This document shows, piece after piece, positions 1 through 9,199 of a stretch of 64,000 bases of DNA. The notes under the pieces were generated by a model, which saw only the letters and a list, made by a program, of their open reading frames with translations, did not search any database and had not been told where the DNA came from. Both the position numbers and the translations under genes were made by a program. The number at the start of each line of letters is the position of its first letter. Within the stretch, counting starts at the first letter, position 1. Source of the DNA: Geosiphon pyriformis (taxonomy: Eukaryota; Glomeromycota; Glomeromycetes; Archaeosporales; Geosiphonaceae); contig JAAOMT010000710.1 in assembly GCA_016748015.1 (NCBI GenBank), positions 413,885 to 477,884 on the forward strand, read 5' to 3'.

Positions 1-2
1 GC

Positions 3-1076
3 CACTTCAAGCCCATTACCACACCATCATCACCACTTATCAAATTTGAGGAAGGAAAAGCAAAACCCATCTGGGAAGCATACCAAGTCTTGTGGGCCAA
101 TGTTGACCACAACAAACTGCTGCCAATACTCGCCTGGGACAACAACAACAACAGAAAGGAGAAACAAAGAGAAGAACTTACCTGGGAAGCCACCATCAAC
201 ACTTGAATCAACAACAACCAAAGCAAGATGCCACCAATTCTAGATTGGGAAAAAAAGAACAAGAAAAAAAAGAAAGGAAGGGAAGAAAACATACCTGAAG
301 AAACCACTACTGCAGAAAAAATAACTAGTGGTTGGGAAAAGAAATACTCATGTGAACCAATAAAAGAGCTGCCATATATACCTCTCAAATGCAAGGACTG
401 TGGAAAGAAACTGTCTTCAATAAGAGCTTGGGTAGTACCAGACGAAGACTACTGGACGCGAACCCATTACTTTTGTAAGCCCTGCCATAGAGAACAATAT
501 GACTACCCAAAAAGACAAGACAAGTAAAACAACAAACCATGTTTCACTTGTGGCAAACAATTACTCGATAAAAGAATGTGGAATGACATTTCTGGTCAAG
601 AAGGAACATGCGACACTTCGTGCCAATACATGATCCTTATCAATGACTGAGTGAGTTGTGGTATGCCCATCACAGCAGCATGGCACCAAGCTATATTCTG
701 CCTAGACAGCTATCCACATGACAAGGACGAGATCTAACAAATGGCCAATGCCAAAGTAGAAGGCGCTTTGCCCAGTGAAATGGAGATCAAGAATAACCCT
801 CCAGAACCAACAGACATTGTTTTGGTTCTCAACCTGGATGCCTTTATTGACTTAGAAAACAGCCCAAAAGAATTCCATAAATACTATCAGAATCTAACAC
901 CCACAAGAGAAGAGCAAAAGCAATGCTTGGAAGAAATCAACACCCAATTATGTGACCACTGTTTGATTCCATGTGACTTCCAATTCTGTGATGATTGTAA
1001 TCTTATCTACAATCCACCACCACACATGATCTACACAATTCCTGAAAAAAAAAACCAATCAACAGCTGCACATTAG
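3..1076 (+). pseudogene. Pol N-terminal Cys-rich region (element A)
   Basis: One reading frame runs through this stretch, broken by TGA at 204, TAA at 525, TGA near 648 and TAA near 735. It encodes several CX2C pairs: KCKDCGKK near 390, FCKPCHRE near 470, CFTCGKQ near 540, a C-X3-C pair near 608, and a second cluster DHC/DDC near 950-1000. The same arrangement sits between protease and dUTPase in elements B and D, so this is part of Pol. The cysteine pairing suggests zinc binding, but I do not recognise a named domain. The start lies outside the window. Confidence 0.7.
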
Positions 1077-1279
1077 AATTGGAATTGAGTTCCAACTCTG
1101 ATTCAAACTCCAACAATAATGATAACAAAAATAATAGTTCCAGCTCAGTTTAAAATGGCTATGACAATAATTCCAACTCAAATTCAAACTCTGATTCAAA
1201 TTATGAACAATATATTGCACTTTCTAACCTCACCAAGTAGCAAGAACTGAAATGGTTCAGTGATAATGATAAAAGTATC

Positions 1280-1771
1280 ATGCCAGAACATGTGCATAAT
1301 ACTAATACAGGTTTTGATTTGAGATATCCAGAAAAGGATGCCATTAAATTGGAACCCCATTTGTGCACTTGCATCAATCTGAAAATAGCACTGGAAATTC
1401 TAGCAACAACAATGATTCAATTAGTATTTAGGAATAGTTTAGTGAAAAAGGAAATAAATATCAGAAAAGGAATAATTGATGCAGGATATGTAGGAAATAT
1501 TATTGCTATGCTACAAAATAACTCAGAAAAGGCCTATGTTATAGAGCCAAATGAAAGGATAGCACAGGCAATATTCCTGCCTCTGATGAAAATAGCTCAG
1601 TTAGTTTCAATGGAAAATAGGAAAGAATTAGAGATAACAGCAAGAGGGATACAGAGATTTGGATTAACAGGTAGAATAGATGTATCAGTCAATATGATAA
1701 AGGAGGAAATTATTGATCAAGGAGAAATTATCTCAACTGGTCAAACAATTTTTATTCCACTATATAGCTGA
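1280..1771 (+). pseudogene. dUTPase-like domain of Pol (element A)
   Basis: A 163-residue open stretch with the five ordered motifs of trimeric dUTPases: motif 1 TGFDLRYP (residues 10-17), motif 2 RNSL (51-54; usual RSSL), motif 3 GIIDAGYVG (64-72, with the Asp and Tyr kept), motif 4 NERIAQAIF (91-99) and motif 5 RGIQRFGLTG (122-131; usual RGxxGFGSTG). The family hydrolyses dUTP to dUMP and pyrophosphate, limiting uracil in DNA. It lies directly upstream of RT, so it was a Gag-Pol domain and not a free gene. Motifs 2, 4 and 5 carry substitutions, so activity is doubtful. It is shifted in frame against the region before it. Confidence 0.85.
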
Positions 1772-1774
1772 TAC

Positions 1775-2050
1775 ATGTTAGCAATAGAAAGGAGAAAGAA
1801 AGAACAAAAACAGATTTTTGAAGCAGAAGCAACTCTTTGTGAATCAGGAGAAATTGGACTTATCAATCTACACATACCAGCCAAGAGCCATAACCATATC
1901 AAAATTCCCATCTACAACAATACTGGAAATGTTGTAAAGATATCAGAAGGAACCACTCTCAGATATTTAACCATGGAAATTGAAGATCAAGCACCAAACA
2001 GCATTCCAGATTTTCTACAGCTTTGTGGATATGTGAATATTATATTATAA
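1775..2050 (+). pseudogene. Linker between dUTPase and RT (element A)
   Basis: A 91-residue open stretch just after the dUTPase fragment, reading into the RT region that starts near 2060. It aligns in position with the linker that follows the dUTPase in B (7222-7450) and D (52345-52740), and shares a pattern of short beta-rich runs such as HIKIPIYNNTGNVVKI. No catalytic motif is visible. It may be a second structural lobe or simply the spacer before RT. Confidence 0.5.
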
Positions 2051-2056
2051 ACTATC

Positions 2057-2376
2057 TATGAATGAAACGAATGTTATTTGTTACAGCCAGAACAATTGGA
2101 ACAGATAAACATGGAAAATTTAGACCCACTTCAACAGATGCAACTAAAGATATTACTCAATAATTTCAATGACATCTTCGCCAGTGAAAACAAATTTGGT
2201 AGAACTGATATTATCTAGCATTAGATCAAGACTGGAGATGTAATATCAATCAAACAGTGAGCATATAGAGTACCACCAGCCAGCCATGAAATCATCCATC
2301 AAGAAATCAACCAAATGCTTGACAATGGGTTAATTTAGCTATCAATGAGCCCATGGTCATCACCAGTAGTACTCGT
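2057..2376 (+). pseudogene. Reverse transcriptase, N-terminal part (element A)
   Basis: Encodes the start of a Ty3/gypsy RT: LQQMQLKILLNNFNDIFA, later QEINQMLDNG and SPWSSPVVLVV. Several stops (TAG, TAG, TGA, TAG) interrupt it. Element B is inserted directly after the Val-rich motif. The remaining RT is at 12565-13252. Confidence 0.85.
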
Positions 2377-3317
2377 TGTTACCGGAAGTTTTGGTCTCTT
2401 TTTTTAAATATTGTAAATGTCTGTTGGTTGCAAATTCACGTTTTCTAGAAGTAGTTGAACCTCCAATAACTGAATTTATCTTCAAATTATCTTCTATAAT
2501 TTGAACTTACTGGGCTTATAAGTGGAATGGCCAATTCCGTGCCAGTTACTTTATGTAGTTACATTGTAGTAAATGTCAACTCTTTTACAGGAATCTTGTC
2601 TGTAGGCTACCCTAATGATTATAATAAGAAAATACAAGAAAATAAAAGAAATGTAAAAAAAATAGAATTCTGTCAAGGGAAACGTTTTCTATTCAGACCT
2701 GGAGTTACTAACAGTTTACTGAAATTGGTAGCTAATCAATTTCGAAATGTTAGTTGGGTTTTGGGGATTTTCCAAGTGCAATAATTAAAAAATTTGGTTT
2801 TTCAAATTATTTGATATTTTTTTTTTGTGTATATAGGAACGGTTCTAAGAGATAAATCTAAAGTAAGATATATTTTCTTGAAAAAAAAAGCTCTTCTTTT
2901 ATACAACTTGTTGTAATACTAGTCTATGAACTTGCACTTTTTCTCTTTGCTCAAATTTTGGCAAACTAAAGATACATTTTGATGAACTACAAGTTATTTT
3001 GCTAAATTATTGATTAATTTGGGTGAACTATTCATAATTTCGGCAAATTTCTGTAAATTTCGGCGAATTTCTTATAAATTTTGGCGAATTTCTGTAAATT
3101 TTGGCGAATTTTTAGAATGTTACAAAGTTCAGAGTATTGTATAATTTGATCATCCTACTTTTTGTTATACTAATTAGATTATTTTAATTGAATCGTGATA
3201 TGTGATAATTAATTAAATAATAAATGATAATTTAAAATAATATTAATATACTAATTAATTATAGGAATTATAAGGGTAATTTTATGCTAATTAATAGCTA
3301 AAATTCTATTGATAACA
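2377..3317 (-). repeat. 3' LTR of element B
   Basis: 941 bp, homologous throughout to 11569-12560. Ends are TGTTACCGG and GATAACA. Relative to the other LTR it lacks 67 bp between two copies of a roughly 20-bp direct repeat beginning GTCAACTCTT (single here near 2576, double in the other LTR at 11768 and 11835), and has one more unit of the GGCGAA tandem array. Confidence 0.93.
3036..3114. repeat. Tandem array in family-1 LTR
   Basis: Imperfect tandem units built on GGCGAATTTCTGTAAATTT. Four GGC(A/G)AATT cores are seen here and three in the partner LTR (12297-12356), so the array has changed copy number since insertion. Confidence 0.8.
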
Positions 3318-4014
3318 TAATCTCCTTTTCAAGACTGAGCTCTGTCAAAGTCCAAGCACTATCTGTAATATTGAGATAGTAATCCAAAATAATTGAAGTA
3401 ATCTGGTCTGAAAATTGTTGAAATTTCAGTTTTGTAAGTTTGTCAATGTATTGGACTTTTATTGGTTGCAGTATTGCATTTTGTAGAACATTTTCACAAG
3501 TATTAAACAAATCATAGAGTCTAAAAGCTGCTCTAAGTTTGTAGCGACTGTTTGTTGGTCCAGCTGTTGTTTTGAATTCATTGTGGATTTGTTTTTGTAT
3601 AGCTTCAGGAGTGAGATTTGTTGCTTCAAGTTCCATTTTTCGTTCATAAAGTGTCTTTCCAATGTGAAAGTATTTATAAATAGGGGTGTGTTCATTGTTT
3701 TGTTCATTGAAAAGTAGTAGAAGTTTTTGTTGCATTGTAGCATTTGGTGGAATGTCAATAGGGACAATTGAAAGATTTTCTTTTAGTGCTTGCTTTAAAA
3801 GTCTTGGTAACCTATTTTCAGAGTGACTTCTTGTTTTTCTTCTATAGAGGTAATAGTTCTGTAAATGATTTGCTACTGGGGCTGTGGTTTCTTTCTGAAT
3901 GTAATTAATTTGACTTCTATTAATTGTTATGGATAAGTCAAGAAGTGTTTTCAAGGCTAACATTAACTTTTGGGATATTTGTTGAATATTTTGGGGAATA
4001 ATCATAATAAACAT
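3298..4014 (-). CDS. ORF3 after integrase (element B), unknown function
   Basis: An open 238-residue frame downstream of integrase, the position env would take in an errantivirus-like element. Its last 20 bases run into the LTR. I see no signal peptide, membrane helix, glycosylation-rich region or Cys pattern, so it does not look like an envelope. The protein is rich in Leu, Gln, Lys and Asn and looks mainly helical. Element D has a decayed homologue (55770-56469). A (15181-15820) and C (33756-34412) have ORFs in the same place, with a weak match around residues 165-205 of B and a C-terminal T/P-E-L motif. It is uninterrupted here although pol is full of stops. Function unknown. Confidence 0.75.
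   Translation of the reverse strand: MFIMIIPQNIQQISQKLMLALKTLLDLSITINRSQINYIQKETTAPVANHLQNYYLYRRKTRSHSENRLPRLLKQALKENLSIVPIDIPPNATMQQKLLLLFNEQNNEHTPIYKYFHIGKTLYERKMELEATNLTPEAIQKQIHNEFKTTAGPTNSRYKLRAAFRLYDLFNTCENVLQNAILQPIKVQYIDKLTKLKFQQFSDQITSIILDYYLNITDSAWTLTELSLEKEIMLSIEF
3318..3331 (-). other. Polypurine tract of element B
   Basis: Read on the minus strand this is GAAAAGGAGATTA directly before the 3' LTR, the expected place for the plus-strand primer of a gypsy element. Comparable purine tracts precede the 3' LTRs of A, C and D. Confidence 0.7.
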
Positions 4015-4151
4015 GATTAATTATAAAAAGAGAAAATAAAGAAAATTATTTTTGGGATATGGGGTTTTTTATTTGTTTTTGGGTTTGGGTGTTTTTGTAA
4101 TTTATTTACTATTTTTGTCTTTGTGTTTTTATTAAAGAATTATTGTAAAAT

Positions 4152-5501
4152 TTAAGTGTTCAAGTTTGGTTGTTGTTCTATTATAATTATTGGTTCTAAA
4201 TTTCGGGGAATATCTTCAGGATTAATTAAAGGAGAATGTGTACCAATTTGTGGAATTAATGATTCAGGATTGTTTCTGGAATGATAGTGTTTCAATCTGT
4301 CTCCATGTGCAAATTTTGCTAGTATTTTGTCATCAAGTCTTAACTTGTATGATTCATTGTCTAGAATTTCGTGAATATAAAATGGTCTATCCCATTTGTT
4401 TTCAAATTTCCTACTCCATTGTTTTTTAGCCTTAGTTCTGTGTAAGAAAACTTTATTTCTAACTTTAAATTCATTGGTAATAGGTGGTAATTTGTTGTTA
4501 TGTCTTTCTTTTTGTTGAGCTTGAGAATGTTCAATATAAGTTGCTGCTATTCTTCTTTTTTCTTCCAGTGTACTAAGAAGAGTATAGGCTCTTCTTTGGA
4601 GTGTTTCTTGAAAGTTTTCTTCATTGATTGGTTGCACTGGGTATGTTTCTACTGTGAAATTAATTGGTAATATTGCTGTTCTTCCATAAGTAAGATCAAA
4701 TGGTGTGTGTTTCATAGTATCTTGTTTTAGCATTCTGTATGCTAGTAACACTAATGGAATAAAGATATCCTATTTCTGTTCAAAGTCTGTTGAAACTTTG
4801 GCTAGAGATTCACACAATGTTCTGTTAAAATGTTCTACAAGTCTATTTGTTTAAAGGTAATAAAATGATGATAAAGGTCTTTTAGTATTGAACTATTCAC
4901 AAATTTTTTGTATCAAGTTGTTTACAAAATGTGTTCCTTGATTAGATAAGAGTTCAATTGGGCATCTATGTCTACAAATAATGTCTTTATAGATGAAATT
5001 TGCTACTGATTTTGCATCTGCTCTTTGGATGACTCTAGCTTCAAGCCATTTGGTAAGATAATCCACTACAACTACAATATAACGATTTCCTTGGGTTGTG
5101 ATAGGTAATAGTCCAACTAAATTAATTCCAATTCTGTCAAAAAGTTGTCCAACTTTGATTGGATTTAAAGGTTCTGTGGGGCGAGTTCCTCCTCTTTTTT
5201 GACTACTATCACAAGATTCTACATATTGTCAAATATCTTTTTGCATGTGAGGCCAAAAATAATGTTCAAGAGTTTTTTGAATTGTTCCATCTCTTCCTAA
5301 GTGTGCTGAAGAAAGATCTGTGTGCATGTTGTATAGAATTGTTTCTTTTTTATTTTCCTGTACTAATCTGAGTAGTTGGTTTTTGTTTTTACAATTTTTG
5401 TAATATATTTTGTTATGGTGTATAAAATATTGTTTGGATTGGTATTGTAATCGATGTTTTTTACTTGGAAACCAATTTTCTGGCATGGTGAAAGTCTCCA
5501 A
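4152..5501 (-). pseudogene. Integrase (element B)
   Basis: Two main open pieces (5501-5229 and 4751-4152) with stops and shifts between them. The N-terminal zinc region shows H...H and the pair CDSCQ. The core shows GINLVG where most families have Asp, then SNQGTHF where the usual motif is SDxG, and an intact final Glu in RLVEHFNR. The C-terminal part has KKQWSRKFENKWDRPFYI and YKLRL, typical of gypsy integrase tails. Two of the three catalytic acids are Asn, each one G-to-A step from Asp, so the enzyme is dead as read. Followed by ORF3. Confidence 0.85.
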
Positions 5502-5619
5502 ATAGTTTTTGATGTTGTTGTAGTTTTCTGGATCTATTGTTGTTAATCTTGTTGTTTGTTCTGCTGTTAAGTTTGTTGGTGTTTTGTTGGTGTTGATATT
5601 GGTATTAATATTGTCTCAT

Positions 5620-5985
5620 TTTTGAGAGGCTATCAACATTGGTGTGTAGTTTTTCTGGTTTGTGATGTACAATATATCTGTAGTTTGCTAGGAAGTCATT
5701 CCATCGAGACTGTTTGGCACTTTGTTCAGTTTTCTTTTTATTAAGCCATTTGAGACCAATATTGTTAGTTATTATGTCAAATTTTTTTCCATTCTTTAAG
5801 TATTATTGAAAGTGTTTGAGAGCCCAGATGACTGCAACAGCTTCTAATTCAGTTGAGCCATATTTAAATTCTGTTGGCTTGAGTGTTCTGCTGGCATAGG
5901 CAATAACTTGTTCCTGGCCATTTTCATCCAATTGTGATAAGATGGCACCAAATGCTATGTGTGAAGCATCAGTGGCTAATTGGAA
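5620..5985 (-). pseudogene. RNase H (element B)
   Basis: Follows RT. It shows ATDASHIAFGAIL (first catalytic Asp kept), [30 protein letters not shown] (Glu kept) and FDIITNNIGLKWL, where the third acid is Asn. One stop replaces a Gln in HFQQYL. It removes the RNA strand during cDNA synthesis in an active element. Confidence 0.8.
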
Positions 5986-7030
5986 TCATTTGTTGAAGTC
6001 TGGGTAAGCAAGAACTGGGGCTGTTGTCAATTTTGTTTTGAGAGTTTCAAAAGCTTTTTGTTGTTCTTCAGTCCATTTGTATGGTACGTTTTTGTTGGTA
6101 AGATAATTGAGTAGTTTGACAATTTCTGAGAATCTTTTTATGAATTTTTGATAGTAAGAGGCTAATCTTACAAATCCTCTTAGTTCTGTAGTATTTCTGG
6201 GGGTTTGAAAGTTTTTGACAGCACTGATTATTTCTGGATTTAGTTTGACTCTGTCTTTACTAACTATGTGTCCAAGAAAAATCAAGCTTGTTTTTCCAAA
6301 GTGACATTTCTCAATATTTAACTTTAATTCTGCTTTCCATAATTGTTGAAAAACTTCTTGCAAGTGAATAAAATGAGTCTCAAAGCTTGGTAAGTATACA
6401 TCAGTATTATCAATATAGACAACCACTGATTGTCACAAGAGTCCTTCATATAAAACATCCATGAGTCGCTAGAATGTTGCTGGTGCATTGCAGAGTCCAA
6501 AAGGCATAACATTAAATTCATAGTTTCCTTCTTGGGTAGTAAATGCTGTTTTGGGTCGGTCTTTTGGGTCTATTTTGACTTGCTAGTATCTACTTTCTAA
6601 GTCTAAAGTTGAGAAGAACTTGGCTTTTTCTAGAGCATCTAGCATGTTATTAATTCTTGGAAGAGGGTAGATATCTCTAATTGTAACACTATTCAGTTGT
6701 CTATAATCAACACAGAATCTGATTTTTCTGTTTTTCTTTTTAATTAAAACTACTGGTAAGGTCTAAGGACTTCTTGATGGTTGAATCAATCTGTTATTGA
6801 GCATTCTTTGGACCTCTTTTCTAATGAATTGGTGGCTGGCAGGTGGCACTCAATAAGCTTATTAACATTTTGGTGAAGCATCTCCTGTATGGATCTGATG
6901 TTGAACAATGTTCATTTTTTCCAAGTCATTGTTGTCTTTTGCAAATATATCTGCAAATTCAGTTATCAATTGTTTCAATTGTCTTTGTTGTTAAGGTTCT
7001 AAGGGACCCATGTTGATTCAAGAGAGTTTT
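5986..7030 (-). pseudogene. Reverse transcriptase (element B)
   Basis: Gypsy-type RT in the same frame as gag. Motifs in order: [63 protein letters not shown] at 6426-6397 (usual YxDD), FLGHIVS and RGFVRLASYY. Stops replace Trp in GYWQV, Gln in TFQQLM and Trp in LWQSV, as shown by the intact codons in D. The second catalytic Asp is Asn in both B and D. Confidence 0.9.
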
Positions 7031-7221
7031 TCTTCTAAAAAGTGGTAGTTTTCAGTAATGGGAATGATATTTGGATTTGGGAGTAGAGTGTGTCTTACAA
7101 TTTCGATGAAATTAGAGACAATTTGAGGGTTTTCATTTTGAAAAATATTGCTGTATATGATTCCAATTTTTAATTTGTTTAATAAGACAATAGGGTAATT
7201 ATTGGGGTTGTAGAATGTAAC

Positions 7222-7845
7222 TCAAAATTTTTTCATTTCTTTGGGAATATAAACGTTTGGAATTGAGATTTCATGCTTCAAACAAATTTGTTCATTGGAT
7301 TCAAAGATTTGTTGTGTAGTGGTGGGTTTTGAGCAAGTGTAAATTTCGTGATGTTCTCCAAAAAGTGAAATGGTAATTGGCTGGAGAAGTTGAAGAATCT
7401 GGTGAGATTCATTTTGTGTATTAAGAGCTATGTTTACTGGAACTGTAAATCGTTCAGTTGAACCAAAACCTTGAGTTCTTCTTTTACTTTTTCCCAATTG
7501 TTCTTTGTTGTTTACTGCTTATAATCCTGAAATGTTGATTAAGGGTAAGTAAATTGCTTGAGCAATTTTTTCAGCATGTTCAATTTTGAATGGTTTGTCT
7601 GTTTCATTCTGTAACATGATGGTAATGTCTTCAGTGTATTCTGCATCTATAACTCCTCCTCTAATATTGATTCCTTTGCTTGACAATGATGATTTGAAGG
7701 CAATTTGAACTATTGCTCTTAGTGGAATTTCAAGAGCAATTTTGAGATTGATTTTTGTTAAGGACTTTGGTTAGAGAACCAAAGTATCTTTTCCTGGGTA
7801 TCTTAGGTCATATTCAGCATCAATTTCGTGTGCTTTTTCTGGTCT
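7222..7845 (-). pseudogene. dUTPase-like domain of Pol (element B)
   Basis: Motif 1 AEYDLRYPGKD near 7820-7790; motif 2 FKSSLSSKGINIRGG; motif 3 GVIDAEYTED; motif 4 AEKIAQAIYLPL; motif 5 RRTQGFGST at 7482-7455. The catalytic Asp and Tyr of motif 3 are present and motif 5 is close to canonical. A TAA just after motif 1 is shared with element D at the same codon. A roughly 75-residue tail follows motif 5 and ends at a TGA that D also has. The domain is in frame with protease upstream and RT downstream. Confidence 0.88.
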
Positions 7846-7979
7846 GATTTCTTGGCCATGGTTGTCAAAATATTTAAGTTGTAGAGATGGTTGCTTTTCA
7901 AGAAGATAGATGGGGGTGGTTGGTAGTTTTTCTACTAGTTTAGATATTTCAAATTCGATTTCATTTTCATCATTCTCAT

Positions 7980-8816
7980 CTGGCAGAGGAATGCTAAGAG
8001 CATAACATTCTAAACACTATTGGTTATCACAAGACATAACACATTCTTCACACAATTGAATATTTATTTACTCTAATCATTGAATTTGGGCTTTTTTGGT
8101 CAGATATGTGTGGCTTGCAATTTGGTGGTAGGTTTCTACTTCATCTTTATAATCAAATCCAGCTAATTCTATGATATACTTAATATATTCAGCTTCTTTC
8201 ATTTGGCAGACATCTTCTTAGATGGCTCCATTGATCAATGCCATTGCTAAGTCAAAAATTATTTTAGCATCATAAGGGTAGTGGTAAAGTTTATTGAGAG
8301 CACTGTTGTATGCTGCATCAAATGGTGTTCTTCTTCTGACTTTTTCTGAAATTGATAGAGCATATTGACAGGTTTGATCACATACTCCTCCTCTCATTGC
8401 TACATCAATCCAATTGCATTCTTCTGGTAGCATTTCTCCATATGTAAGACAAGATGTGTTGTCCCATTTTCCACTTCTTTTTGAAGATCCAAATCGTTCT
8501 CTATGACATGTTTTGCAAAAGTAACAGGTATGAGTTTCATATTCTTCTTCTGGAGAAATACATGCTCCCATTGATAAAAGTTTTTTGTTGCAATCTTTGC
8601 ATTTGAGTAGAATATAGGGTGGTTGTTTCCGTGGTTCTGGTGTAGAATATCTAACTTTTTTCTATCCTCTTGATTCTTCAAAAATCTCCTGTTCTGTTTC
8701 TTCAGCCCAATTGGATGTTGATCCAAGAGCCATGTAGGTTTCAGTAAGTGGCATTTCTTTCTTCTCTTTAAATTCAAATACTGGGGCTTTTTCTGATTGT
8801 TTGTTAAAGGTACCAC
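7980..8816 (-). pseudogene. Cys-rich domain between protease and dUTPase (element B)
   Basis: Contains KCKDCNKK, CYFCKTCHRERF, CDQTCQYAL and a later cluster EECVMSCD / CLEC. The open piece 8571-8218 covers most of it. Element A (3-1076) and D (51150-51780) carry the same arrangement. The spacing suggests two zinc-binding units. The position between protease and dUTPase is unusual for gypsy Pol, and I cannot assign a named family. A TAG ahead of it matches a TAA in D and a Trp codon in A. Confidence 0.65.
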
Positions 8817-8925
8817 AGATTGCAGGTACTATGGTATATTGTTCTTGATATAAGATTTTAAGTTCTTGAGTTTCCCAGTTCAGGTTTGCATTGGCCTTGA
8901 GAAGCCAATCATTTCTGACTAGAGC

Positions 8926-9177
8926 TTAATATTGGGATGCATTCATAACAAGAACTTTAACTTGAATGGTAATTTCATTAATTGAAAAGGGGAAATCATC
9001 AATTTCTCTTACTGGAGTCTTTTTCATACCATCAGCTGTGACAATAACTGTTTGAGCTGGTCTGTCTATGTTTTGTTTGAGTTGTTGCATCAGCTGGTAA
9101 GTAATAATACTTCCAGCCGATCCACTATCTAAAATTAAGCGAATGGGTTTTCCTTTTATTATAGCTTCTGTGTACAT
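8926..9177 (-). pseudogene. Retropepsin-like protease (element B)
   Basis: Open 83-residue piece with RLILDSGSAGSIIT near 9140-9098, the D-S/T-G active site of an aspartic protease that cuts Gag-Pol, followed by a flap-like region with VTADGMKK and a C-terminal VLVMNASQY. The DSG triad is intact, unlike D (DSR) and C (NSG). It is in frame with gag, with no frameshift site needed. Confidence 0.85.
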
Positions 9178-9199
9178 AGCAGTAATTGCTTTCTGTTCA

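Larger units (their letters stand above)
1..2376 (+). mobile_element. Ty3/gypsy element A, left part
   Basis: Internal part of a gypsy retrotransposon that enters from before the window, so its gag and 5' LTR are not seen. It reads Cys-rich region, dUTPase, then the first part of RT, and stops inside the RT at the SPWSSPVVLV motif, where element B is inserted. The other half resumes at 12565 with KKNKKIRFCVNY in the matching frame once one 4-bp target copy is removed. Homologous to family 1 (B, D) but clearly more divergent from them than they are from each other. Confidence 0.9.

Noticed and set aside
2527-2784. Small ORFs at 2527-2784 and 11766-12044 as paired genes
   Set aside because: Both lie at the same place in the two LTRs of element B and read through non-coding LTR sequence.
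3298-4014. Envelope gene at the env position
   Set aside because: No signal peptide, membrane segment or cysteine pattern, so kept as ORF3 of unknown function.
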